NCBI GenBank assembly: GCA_031266295.1
Contig: JAISBH010000267.1
Coordinates: forward strand, 1-6,164
Length of the DNA: 6,164 nucleotides
DNA from: Oscillospiraceae bacterium
GTDB taxonomy: Bacteria > Bacillota > Clostridia > Christensenellales > Aristaeellaceae
Reading direction: 5' to 3'
Made by a program: the position numbers and the translations under genes. Under the pieces are notes generated by a model that did no database searches, was not told the origin of the DNA, and worked only from the letters and a program-made list of their open reading frames with translations. This document shows positions 1-5,713 of this stretch, piece by piece. Each line of letters opens with the position of its first letter. Positions within the stretch are counted from its first letter, which is position 1.

Positions 1-19
1 TATTGGCCGCCGATGAAAT

Positions 20-35
20 CGTACAAACTTGTACG
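20..35. promoter_or_regulatory. 16-bp palindrome upstream of spoIIGA, possible operator
   Basis: The arms CGTACAA and TTGTACG are perfect inverse complements separated by AC. The site lies 46 bp before the spoIIGA start, a plausible place for a dimeric regulator. It does not match the 0A-box core TGTCGAA or the Gram-positive LexA box. No convincing -35/-10 pair was found between positions 1 and 81, so its role is open. It may equally lie inside the end of an upstream gene, because frame 1 is open from the window edge to the TGA at 79-81. Confidence 0.3.
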
Positions 36-81
36 GCAACCTGCGGTTTCAGCGAATCGTGATGGTTATGAATGGTCTTGA

Positions 82-882
82 ATGATCTCAATCGAATTGT
101 TTTTCTTGGTAAACGCTGCGCTTAACGCGTGGCTTATGGTTCTTGCGCTTCGATGGTTGGACGCGGGCAGACCTGACGGGAAGCGCGTCGCGCTGTCGGC
201 CGCGCTAGGAGGCGTATATGCGTGCGTGGCATGGATGAACGTAGCGTTGCCGCTGCGGGGCGCGATGGTGTCGCTCCCTGTAGCGCTGTTAATGGCGAGG
301 ATAGCGGGGAAGTCTCAGCGGTTCCGTGTAACGCTGAAGGCGGCGGGATTCTTTCTGGCCGCGACCGTCATGACCGGCGGCGCTGCGTACGCGATAACGA
401 CCATTGTGCCGGAGATTCATCCTATGCTGGCCGTTTTGCTTTCGTGCGTATTCGCGGGAATTGCGGCGCGTGCGTTCGTCGGAACTCGGAGGAAGGCGCG
501 GCTGACCTATGGCGGGATTCGCCTGCGGTTCCGGGAGGCGCAGTGGGCGTTTGAGGCGGCGGTGGATACCGGCAATCAAGCCATCGATCCGTTCAGTGGA
601 CTGCCGGTAGTAGTCATGCGCCATGAAGACGCCGTAAAGCAATTCCCGTTGCTTAGCAGAGACGCCATGCCTGAGGGTATGCGCCTAATCCCCGTTCGAA
701 CCGTATCCGGCACGGCCTTGCTGCCATGCTTTACACCGGAGGTGATTACATGGAACGAGCAACCGATTCAGGCCGCAGTCGCGGTCGCCCCGCGCGGACT
801 GATCACCGTAGCGCTCGCGCCGTCATGCCTGACCGAGGCAATGGAGCAGCAACCGCACCGGTTAAGGAGGACGTTAGTATGA
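82..882 (+). CDS. spoIIGA: Sigma-E processing peptidase SpoIIGA (pro-sigma-E protease)
   Basis: This is a membrane-embedded aspartic-type protease of the sporulation septum that cleaves the pro-sequence from sigma-E in the mother cell. The N-terminal half is hydrophobic, with about five membrane segments (roughly residues 2-24, 34-52, 57-75, 86-108 and 112-133). The C-terminal half is a soluble domain carrying the family signature DTGN at 162-165 followed by DPFSGLPVVV, so Asp162 is the predicted catalytic residue. The conserved stretch RLIPVRTVSG (201-210) follows. At 266 residues it is somewhat shorter than the B. subtilis protein (about 309). The ATG at 82 directly follows an in-frame TGA at 79-81, so it is the earliest start, and the N-terminus aligns well with the family. 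No clear ribosome binding site precedes it, which suggests coupling to an upstream gene. The last four bases overlap sigE, its substrate, and that gene order is the strongest support. Confidence 0.93.
   Translation: MISIELFFLVNAALNAWLMVLALRWLDAGRPDGKRVALSAALGGVYACVAWMNVALPLRGAMVSLPVALLMARIAGKSQRFRVTLKAAGFFLAATVMTGGAAYAITTIVPEIHPMLAVLLSCVFAGIAARAFVGTRRKARLTYGGIRLRFREAQWAFEAAVDTGNQAIDPFSGLPVVVMRHEDAVKQFPLLSRDAMPEGMRLIPVRTVSGTALLPCFTPEVITWNEQPIQAAVAVAPRGLITVALAPSCLTEAMEQQPHRLRRTLV
864..870 (+). promoter_or_regulatory. Ribosome binding site of sigE, inside the end of spoIIGA
   Basis: AAGGAGG lies 8 nt before the ATG at 879. It decides the sigE start: the in-frame ATG at 993, which would give a pro-sequence of classical length, has no comparable site, and the frame is also open upstream of 879 without one. 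The site sits within spoIIGA codons, so sigE translation is probably coupled to that of spoIIGA. Confidence 0.85.
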
Positions 883-1715
883 TTAACCCGCAGGAAACGC
901 TCGGTCAATCCGATCAATCCGGTCAGGCTGAGCGCTTCGAGGATCTAGACGCGTTCGCGATTGGCGACGCGCGCAAACCGACGCAGTTCCCCATGTGGCG
1001 CGCGTGGCTGGATACGCTCAAGCGTGCGTTTTATAGCAAGGCTGTGGACGTCATGTGTCCTGACGTCGATATTGAGTACATCGGCGGGTCGGATATATTG
1101 CCCGCGCCGCTAAGCCGCGAGGAAGAGGAGACGCTGGTTCAAGATTTACGCCGCGACGATGGCACGATCCGAAGTCGGTTGATCGAACACAATCTAAGGC
1201 TGGTCGTATATATTGCACGGCGGTTCGAGAACACTGGCGTCGGCCTGGAGGATCTGATATCCATTGGCACAATCGGGTTGATCAAGGCGGTAAACACATT
1301 CGACCCGATCAAGAAGATCAAGCTGGCGACGTACGCGTCGCGCTGTATCGAGAATGAGATACTGATGCACCTGCGTCGCACGTCGCGGCTTCGACTGGAG
1401 GTATCGTTTGATGAACCGCTCAACACCGATTGGGACGGCAATGAACTGCTCCTCTCCGATATATTGGGTACCGAGAGCGACATGGTATACCGTCAAATAG
1501 AGGAAGGCGTCGAGAAACAGCTGCTCGAGTCCGCGCTGACTCGACTAAATCCCCGGGAACAGCGCATAATGAAACTGCGCTTCGGGCTCGGCGGCGTCAG
1601 TGAGCGCACGCAAAAAGAAGTGGCCGATATCCTGGGTATATCGCAATCATATATATCTAGGCTGGAGAAACGTATCTTGTTCAGGCTCAAGAAGGAACTA
1701 GCGCGGATGGCGTGA
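879..1715 (+). CDS. sigE: RNA polymerase sporulation sigma factor SigE (pro-sigma-E), extended N-terminus
   Basis: This is the mother-cell sigma factor of early sporulation, made as an inactive membrane-associated precursor and cut by SpoIIGA. Residues 105-167 hold sigma-70 region 2, with NLRLVVYIARRFENTG, LEDLISIGTIGLIKAVNTF and the promoter-melting segment LATYASRCIENEILMHLRR. SFDEPLNTDWDGNELLLSD (176-194) is typical of SigE. Region 4 has LNPREQRIMKLRFGL and the helix-turn-helix around 244-266 (TQKEVADILGISQSYISRLEKR). The processing region is recognisable at YIGG (67-70). The segment from Met39 to about Glu66 matches the usual pro-sequence in length and amphipathic character. Residues 1-38 are an extra acidic, Gln-rich extension, making the protein 278 residues against about 239 in B. 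subtilis. The start is set by AAGGAGG at 864-870. The gene overlaps spoIIGA by ATGA, and sigG does not follow. Confidence 0.95.
   Translation: MINPQETLGQSDQSGQAERFEDLDAFAIGDARKPTQFPMWRAWLDTLKRAFYSKAVDVMCPDVDIEYIGGSDILPAPLSREEEETLVQDLRRDDGTIRSRLIEHNLRLVVYIARRFENTGVGLEDLISIGTIGLIKAVNTFDPIKKIKLATYASRCIENEILMHLRRTSRLRLEVSFDEPLNTDWDGNELLLSDILGTESDMVYRQIEEGVEKQLLESALTRLNPREQRIMKLRFGLGGVSERTQKEVADILGISQSYISRLEKRILFRLKKELARMA
902..928 (+). repeat. 9-nt tandem repeat, three units, in the sigE pro-extension
   Basis: Three consecutive 9-nt units read CGGTCAATC, CGATCAATC and CGGTCAGGC. They encode the tripeptides GQS, DQS and GQA (residues 9-17 of the precursor). The unit is in frame, so changes in copy number would lengthen or shorten the extension without breaking sigE. 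It lies wholly in the part of the precursor absent from classical SigE. Confidence 0.65.
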
Positions 1716-1886
1716 TTATACGGAATTATGTATGGTTTCCAATGGAAAATGAATGATTAAGGAGGGATGAAGGGTTAGGAATTAAGGATCAGATGTACTG
1801 AAGAAAGCGCTGTAGGGCGCGTGATCCACAAAAGAGGAACGACTGGCAGCGCAGCCAAGGTATCGGCTGAATTTACGAATGATGAG

Positions 1887-1918
1887 AAGGGTTTCGGCGT
1901 GGAGGCGCCGGAACCCTT
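1887..1918 (+). terminator. Strong hairpin downstream of sigE, possible terminator
   Basis: AAGGGTTTCGGCG (1887-1899) pairs with CGCCGGAACCCTT (1906-1918) over 13 positions with one G:T wobble and a 6-nt loop, TGGAGG. The following bases, GGTTTATAGTATT, are only moderately T-rich, so an intrinsic terminator for spoIIGA-sigE is possible but not textbook. It lies about 170 bp after the sigE stop. Confidence 0.4.
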
Positions 1919-2026
1919 GGTTTATAGTATTAGGGCCTGTTCGAAAAAGATCGCGTTGGAGATTGGGGTGGATTTTTCGTCCCCACAAGGAGCGTGGAGA
2001 GAGGCTCCATTACGGTCCACTGACTG

Positions 2027-2070
2027 CACGGACGGATTTTTCGCGAAGCGAAAACAAAAATCCATCCGTG
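2027..2070. repeat. 15-bp imperfect inverted repeat (hairpin)
   Basis: CACGGACGGATTTTT (2027-2041) and AAAAATCCATCCGTG (2056-2070) are inverse complements except at one position, which would be a G:U pair in RNA. The 14-nt loop contains a further CGC/GCG pair. The run of T in the left arm and of A in the right arm means it would not act as a standard terminator on either strand. It may belong to a larger interspersed repeat covering about 1936-2215. Confidence 0.55.
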
Positions 2071-2244
2071 TACAGCCGCACAGAGCGAAGCCTAAAGGGG
2101 TTCGCGACAATGCGTCGTGCGTCCTCAGCGACGCAGTTGCGGCGCGCAGCGCGAAGCAGGCGCGTATCCGCAGAATCCCGAAGGAATTCTTACCTATTAC
2201 GGCTGAGAGTTAGCATTATACTATCGAATCTCTGTCACTCAAGG

Positions 2245-2273
2245 AGGGTTTTGACAGGCGATGTCGAAACCCT
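2245..2273. promoter_or_regulatory. 12+12 bp palindrome over the -35, with exact 0A-box core (candidate operator)
   Basis: AGGGTTTTGACA (2245-2256) and TGTCGAAACCCT (2262-2273) are inverse complements apart from one position, with the 5-nt centre GGCGA. The right half contains TGTCGAA (2262-2268), an exact match to the Spo0A box core. The left half read on the other strand gives TGTCAAA, one base off. The palindrome covers the -35 and much of the spacer of the promoter at 2251-2280, so a bound protein should affect transcription. It could alternatively form an RNA hairpin terminating transcripts from the left, although only a short TTTAT follows the stem. Confidence 0.5.
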
Positions 2274-2280
2274 TTATAAC
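2251..2280 (+). promoter_or_regulatory. Sigma-A-type promoter for the three-gene operon
   Basis: The -35 TTGACA (2251-2256) matches consensus exactly. After an 18-nt spacer comes TATAAC (2275-2280), matching five of six -10 bases. Transcription would begin near 2287, leaving a leader of about 26 nt that includes the ribosome binding site GAGGAGG at 2299-2305. This is the only good housekeeping promoter seen in the window and it is correctly placed for the gene at 2313. Confidence 0.65.
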
Positions 2281-2312
2281 CATTTATTTTTGTATTTCGA
2301 GGAGGCAATCCT

Positions 2313-3506
2313 ATGCGCATAGGCAATACCGGCTTCGACTCCGACCGCTTGAACCGACTGGATGCACTGCTGCAGCGATTCGTTGACGCCGACGAGATCG
2401 CGGGCGCGGCCGTCAAGGTCGTGCGCCACAGCGAGACCGCGTACCGCAACTGGAAGGGTTACGCCAGCATCGAGGCGCGCAAGCCCATCCAGGGCGACAC
2501 ACTGTACCGCATCTACTCGATGACCAAGACGTTTACCAGTGTCACGTTCATGACATTATATGAACAGGGCTTGATCAGGCTTGACGATCCCGTTTACGAG
2601 TTCATTCCGAATTTCAAGCATATCAAGGTCGCCGAGACGGATTATCAGAACAATGTAAGCCTGGTCCCCGCCAAAAGGCCCATTACGCTGCGTCATCTGG
2701 CCAGCATGACGTCCGGCCTGTCGTATCCGAACGACACCAGCCCGGCAGGCAAGGCTATGAAGGCGATCCATGAATCCACGCCGGAGACCGCAACCACGCT
2801 GGACTACGCGAAGGCAGCCGCGACAGCGTCGTTAGCGTTCCATCCGGGGGAGCACTGGATGTACGGATTTAGTCACGACGTGCTGGGCGCGGTTATAGAG
2901 GTGGTCAGCGGCAAGCGGTTCGGTGAGTATATGAAGGAAGCGGTGCTCGACCCGCTGGGACTGAACGACACGGCGTTCTGCTGTCCGCCTGAAAAACGCG
3001 ACAGACTAGCGGAGGGTTATGCCCATGAGAAGGGTAAAAAGCCCGTTAACGCCGTTCCCGCCATTGTAGAGCCTGTGCCGGATTCAGCGCCCGCGTTCGA
3101 GAGCGGCGGCGGCGGACTCATCTCCTCGCTGGACGACGTAAGCCGTTTCGCGCAAATGCTGGTCAAGGGCGGCAAGCCTGACGACGGCCCGCGCATCCTG
3201 AGCCGTAAGACGGTTCAATTGATAGCGTCCAATCAACTCAACGAGACGCAGCGCAAGGACTACAATTGGGACTCACTGTGGGGCTATGGCTACGGACTGT
3301 GCGTGCGCACGATGCTCAACCCAGCCCAGACAGGTCTGAACGGATCGGTAGGAGAATTTGCTTGGGATGGCATGATGGGCACGTGGTACTGTGTCGATCC
3401 GCTGGAGGACATGACCGCTGTGTTCATGATCCAGCGCCTGCCATGCGAGAACGCGAACCACCCGCGCCGCGTGATGCAGGTCGTGTACGGCGCGCTGGAT
3501 GATTGA
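2313..3506 (+). CDS. Serine hydrolase, beta-lactamase / class C penicillin-binding-protein fold (EstB-like)
   Basis: This is a cytoplasmic serine hydrolase of the large beta-lactamase-related family. Such proteins act as esterases, peptidases or amidases, and the substrate cannot be told from sequence. The catalytic SxxK motif is SMTK at 69-72 (Ser69, Lys72). The second motif is Tyr184 in YGFSHDVLG, followed by the usual VVSG. GGGGLISSLDDVSRFAQML (266-284) and WDGMMGTWYCVDP (351-363) are family landmarks, the latter in place of the more common WGGxxGT. There is no signal peptide or membrane segment. The 397-residue length is normal. The ATG has GAGGAGG 7 nt upstream. The gene ends 16 nt before the glycosyltransferase gene and is probably the first of the operon. 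Its codons end in C far more often than those of its neighbours, which may mean a different origin. It is unlikely to be a true beta-lactamase, given the missing signal peptide. Confidence 0.88.
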   Translation: MRIGNTGFDSDRLNRLDALLQRFVDADEIAGAAVKVVRHSETAYRNWKGYASIEARKPIQGDTLYRIYSMTKTFTSVTFMTLYEQGLIRLDDPVYEFIPNFKHIKVAETDYQNNVSLVPAKRPITLRHLASMTSGLSYPNDTSPAGKAMKAIHESTPETATTLDYAKAAATASLAFHPGEHWMYGFSHDVLGAVIEVVSGKRFGEYMKEAVLDPLGLNDTAFCCPPEKRDRLAEGYAHEKGKKPVNAVPAIVEPVPDSAPAFESGGGGLISSLDDVSRFAQMLVKGGKPDDGPRILSRKTVQLIASNQLNETQRKDYNWDSLWGYGYGLCVRTMLNPAQTGLNGSVGEFAWDGMMGTWYCVDPLEDMTAVFMIQRLPCENANHPRRVMQVVYGALDD

Positions 3507-3522
3507 TTAGAGGATAGGGAGC

Positions 3523-4728
3523 GTGGGCAAGCGAATTCTGTTCATAAACACGGTGAGCGGCGGCAGCCACGGCCGGATCGTTGCCGATCTGGCCGTGGCT
3601 GCTCAAGCCGCCGGGCTTGAAACGTCGTTCGCGTACGGGCGCGGCCCGGAGTCGTCGGACAGGATAGGCGGGCCGGTAGACGGCGCGCTGCATCTGGTCG
3701 CTACGCGGCTGTTCGACGCGCACGGGTTCGCGTCGTCAAGGACGACGCGTGCGTTTGTTCAGCGGTTGAAGGCCGATCCTCCGGACTTGATTCACCTGCA
3801 CAATATACACGGATATTATCTGCATATAGAGATTCTATTCGAATACCTGAAGGCGAGCGGGATACCTATAGTGTGGACGCTGCATGATTGCTGGGCATTC
3901 ACGGGGCATTGCAGCCACTTTGTCCGCGCGCACTGCAAGCGATGGAAGGAGGAGTGCAGCTGCTGCCCCATGAAGGGGGAATATCCCGCGTCGCTGCTGG
4001 CAGATCGGTCGCGGTCGAACTATATCAGGAAGATGTACGCGTTTACGCGCGCGCCAAGGCTGCGGATAGTGACGCCGTCACGCTGGCTGGCCGAAATAGC
4101 CGGAATGTCGTTCTTAAAGGATTATCCGATTAACGTAATACCAAACGGCGTTGACTTGGGAGCGTTTTCGCCGGGGACGGAAGCGGCCGCAGAAGCGTGG
4201 GAAATCGAACCGCGAAGGCCGCTGATGCTGGCTGTCGCGTCGCCGTTTGATCATCGTAAGGGATTCAACGACACCGTGAGCGTCGCGCAATCCATTCCGG
4301 AAGCGGACGCCGTGCTTGTGGGGCTGACCGCCAAGCAGATAGAGGGACTGTCGGCGAAACCTAATGTAAGGGGAATGGAACGCACGGAAAACCGGAAGGA
4401 ATTGATTGAATTATACCGGCGGGCCGACGTGCTGATTAATACTACCTATGAGGATACCTACCCCACCGTGAATATGGAAGCGATAGCGTGCGGGACGCCG
4501 GTCGCCGCTTATGATACCGGAGGCTGTGTGGAGCAGGTGACGGAGGGAACGGGAACGCTGGTGCGCGTAGGGGATACGCTGGGTATGGCGGACGCGGTGC
4601 GGAGTATAATCAACAGGCCGCGAGGCGAGGCGAGGTCGGCGTGCCGTGCACATGCGGAGGCGGCGTTTGACAGGACGGTCGCTATGCGCGAATATATAGG
4701 GGTGTATAGGTCATTATTAGAGGAATAG
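3523..4728 (+). CDS. Glycosyltransferase, GT4 family (GT-B fold), with Cys-rich insert
   Basis: This is a retaining GT-B glycosyltransferase of the type that adds a sugar from a nucleotide-sugar donor to a polysaccharide or lipid acceptor. The N-terminal domain has KRILFINTVSGGSHGRIVADL (3-23), HLHNIHGYY (91-99) and HDCWAFTGHC (121-130). Six cysteines at 123, 130, 138, 145, 147 and 148 are typical of this subgroup and could bind a metal. The C-terminal donor-binding domain has IPNGVD (206-211), DHRKGF (243-248), TYEDTYPTVNMEAIACGTPV (308-327; acidic-x7-Glu pattern Asp311/Glu319) and DTGG. At 401 residues it is full length with no membrane helix, so it is probably cytoplasmic or peripheral. 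The start is GTG, supported by AGAGGA 8 nt upstream and by alignment of the N-terminus with the family. Donor and acceptor are unknown; capsule or exopolysaccharide proteins are the closest I recall, while the neighbouring pgsA would also allow a lipid acceptor. Confidence 0.9.
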   Translation: MGKRILFINTVSGGSHGRIVADLAVAAQAAGLETSFAYGRGPESSDRIGGPVDGALHLVATRLFDAHGFASSRTTRAFVQRLKADPPDLIHLHNIHGYYLHIEILFEYLKASGIPIVWTLHDCWAFTGHCSHFVRAHCKRWKEECSCCPMKGEYPASLLADRSRSNYIRKMYAFTRAPRLRIVTPSRWLAEIAGMSFLKDYPINVIPNGVDLGAFSPGTEAAAEAWEIEPRRPLMLAVASPFDHRKGFNDTVSVAQSIPEADAVLVGLTAKQIEGLSAKPNVRGMERTENRKELIELYRRADVLINTTYEDTYPTVNMEAIACGTPVAAYDTGGCVEQVTEGTGTLVRVGDTLGMADAVRSIINRPRGEARSACRAHAEAAFDRTVAMREYIGVYRSLLEE

Positions 4729-4741
4729 TGGAGAATTGAAG

Positions 4742-5311
4742 ATGGCTGGTAGTGAAGGCGACTGGAAGAAATTGGCGAATCTGCCGAACATGTTGACTGT
4801 GTCGAGAATTATATTGATTGGTGTGTTTCTGTGGGTATTTTTTGCGGGGATGTATTATCCGGCGGTGATGGTGTTTGCGCTGGCGGGGGCGACTGATTTA
4901 TTGGATGGGTATTTCGCGAGGAAGAATGGGCAGATTACGTGGTTGGGTAAGTTGCTGGATCCAGTGGCGGATAAGCTGATGGTATGCGCCGCACTTGTGG
5001 CGCTGGCGGTGCGCGGATGGTCGCCGTGGTGGTTGTTGATTGTGGTGGCGATGAAAGAGACGCTAATGATGCTGGGCGGGTTAGTGCTGTTAAAGAAAAG
5101 TATAGTGGTGCAGGCGCAGCCGATTGGCAAAGCGGCGACAGCGTTATTCTTGCTGGCGATAGCGGCGACATTCTTTCACGACCTAACGGCTCCAGTAGAC
5201 TATGTACTCCAATATATCGCCTGCGCGGCGACGGTAGCGGCCCTGCTGTGGTATGCAAAAACAGCCTACCGCCTATGGCGAGGCAACATAGGCACGCCCC
5301 CAAAGGGATAA
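4742..5311 (+). CDS. pgsA: CDP-diacylglycerol-glycerol-3-phosphate 3-phosphatidyltransferase (PgsA type)
   Basis: This integral membrane enzyme makes phosphatidylglycerophosphate from CDP-diacylglycerol and glycerol-3-phosphate, the first committed step to phosphatidylglycerol and cardiolipin. The CDP-alcohol phosphotransferase signature is complete: Asp52, Asp55, Gly56, Ala59, Arg60, Gly69, Asp73 and Asp77 (DLLDGYFAR, then GKLLDPVAD). The N-terminal NLPNMLTVSR (13-22) and QPIGKAAT (127-134) favour PgsA over phosphatidylserine or cardiolipin synthases. About five or six hydrophobic segments cover residues 22-175. The length of 189 residues is normal. I prefer the ATG at 4742, with GGAG 8 nt upstream (4730-4733); the TTG at 4736, two codons earlier, is too close to that site. 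The gene lies 13 nt after the glycosyltransferase. Base use changes within it: C is scarce in the first two thirds and common after about 5140. Confidence 0.9.
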   Translation: MAGSEGDWKKLANLPNMLTVSRIILIGVFLWVFFAGMYYPAVMVFALAGATDLLDGYFARKNGQITWLGKLLDPVADKLMVCAALVALAVRGWSPWWLLIVVAMKETLMMLGGLVLLKKSIVVQAQPIGKAATALFLLAIAATFFHDLTAPVDYVLQYIACAATVAALLWYAKTAYRLWRGNIGTPPKG

Positions 5312-5342
5312 TGGCTGTACGCGGCGCGATTCACGCTCGCCG

Positions 5343-5364
5343 GCAATTCCAAATTTGGGATTGC
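5343..5364. repeat. 22-bp near-perfect palindrome just after pgsA
   Basis: GCAATTCCAAA (5343-5353) and TTTGGGATTGC (5354-5364) are inverse complements with a single T:G mismatch and no spacer. The word GCAATTCC occurs again at 5363-5370. The centre CCAAATTTGG is perfect. It lies 31 bp after the pgsA stop with no T-run behind it, so it is not a standard terminator. Confidence 0.55.
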
Positions 5365-5381
5365 AATTCCCCCTCCGACAC

Positions 5382-5430
5382 CCCCAGGGGAGTCCCCTCT
5401 GTCGCTGCGGCGACATCTCCCCCTAGGGGG
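5382..5430. repeat. Cluster of short palindromes (C/G-run hairpins)
   Basis: Four inverted repeats lie end to end: CCCC-A-GGGG (5382-5390), GGGGA-G-TCCCC (5387-5397), TGTCGC-TGCG-GCGACA (5400-5415) and the perfect CCCCCTAGGGGG (5419-5430). The first two share bases and exclude each other. The arrangement resembles REP-type palindromic clusters. Confidence 0.5.
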
Positions 5431-5504
5431 GCGATGAGGGTTGTCGGTTGCTATGTGGTTCGCAAGCAACGGGGGATGGGTTGCGCTACGAGGTAGACTA
5501 TCGG

Positions 5505-5589
5505 AGCACAACCGGCAGTCCGAAGCCGATGGAATGTGTGTCACGATGGTCCAGGCGAAGCCTGGTCAGGATTCGAAAGGGCGGATAGC
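5505..5589. repeat. Direct repeat, copy 1 (85 bp)
   Basis: This unit matches 5714-5798 without gaps at 78 of 85 positions by my alignment, and the last 49 bases (5541-5589) are identical. Weaker similarity extends left to about 5466. Inside is a perfect 6-bp hairpin with a GAA loop (CCAGGC/GCCTGG, 5551-5565). Just after the GGATAGC end of the unit comes a second hairpin, GCGCGG-CGCAT-CCGCGC (5588-5604). Confidence 0.85.
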
Positions 5590-5713
5590 GCGGCGCATCC
5601 GCGCCTTCGGGAAGTGCGCTGCGCGCCCTCGCTACGCTCAACTCACGTCCCCCTCCCGACCTCCCCCCGGAGCTTGGAACGGGGAACGAGTTGCGTTCCG
5701 TGACAGACTCTAA

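Larger units (their letters stand above)
1716..2244. other. Gene-poor spacer between sigE and the next promoter
   Basis: I found no gene here that I can support. Open frames exist on both strands (for example 1821-2213 plus), but they lack a ribosome binding site, match no family I know, and run through inverted repeats. The stretch contains hairpin-capable sequences at 1887-1918, 1989-2008 (GGAGC/GCTCC), 2027-2070 and 2111-2135 (TGCGTCG/CGACGCA). The word GGATTTTTCG occurs near 1972 and again at 2034-2043. The AAGGAGG at about 1759 is followed only by a four-codon frame. The density of structure from about 1936 to 2215 looks more like an interspersed repeat or an untranslated RNA than decayed coding sequence. 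No known riboswitch class was recognised. Confidence 0.5.

Noticed and set aside
726..878. Upstream extension of the sigE frame
   Set aside because: It lies within spoIIGA in another frame, has no ribosome binding site, and the ATGA overlap with AAGGAGG at 864-870 fixes the start at 879.
1755..1775. AAGGAGG followed by ATG after sigE as the start of a small gene
   Set aside because: The ATG is only one base after the site and the frame stops after three codons.
1821..2213. 130-codon open frame on the plus strand starting with GTG, downstream of sigE
   Set aside because: No ribosome binding site, no recognisable domain, and it runs through the inverted repeat at 2027-2070; overlapping frames on the plus and minus strands are equally open.
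2245..2273. Palindrome read as an intrinsic terminator
   Set aside because: The -35 and -10 fit and the position before the operon favour a promoter/operator; the T-run after the stem is too short, though dual use is not excluded.
1879..2322. 147-codon plus-strand frame reaching into the serine hydrolase
   Set aside because: Low-complexity Arg/Ser-rich translation crossing a clear promoter and operator, and overlapping the better supported gene at 2313.
2313..3506. Antibiotic-resistance beta-lactamase
   Set aside because: It has the fold motifs but no signal peptide, and its landmarks fit EstB-like hydrolases rather than secreted class C enzymes.
4935..5303. 122-codon minus-strand frame opposite pgsA
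   Set aside because: Antisense shadow of a gene with a complete family signature; no initiation signals and no family match.
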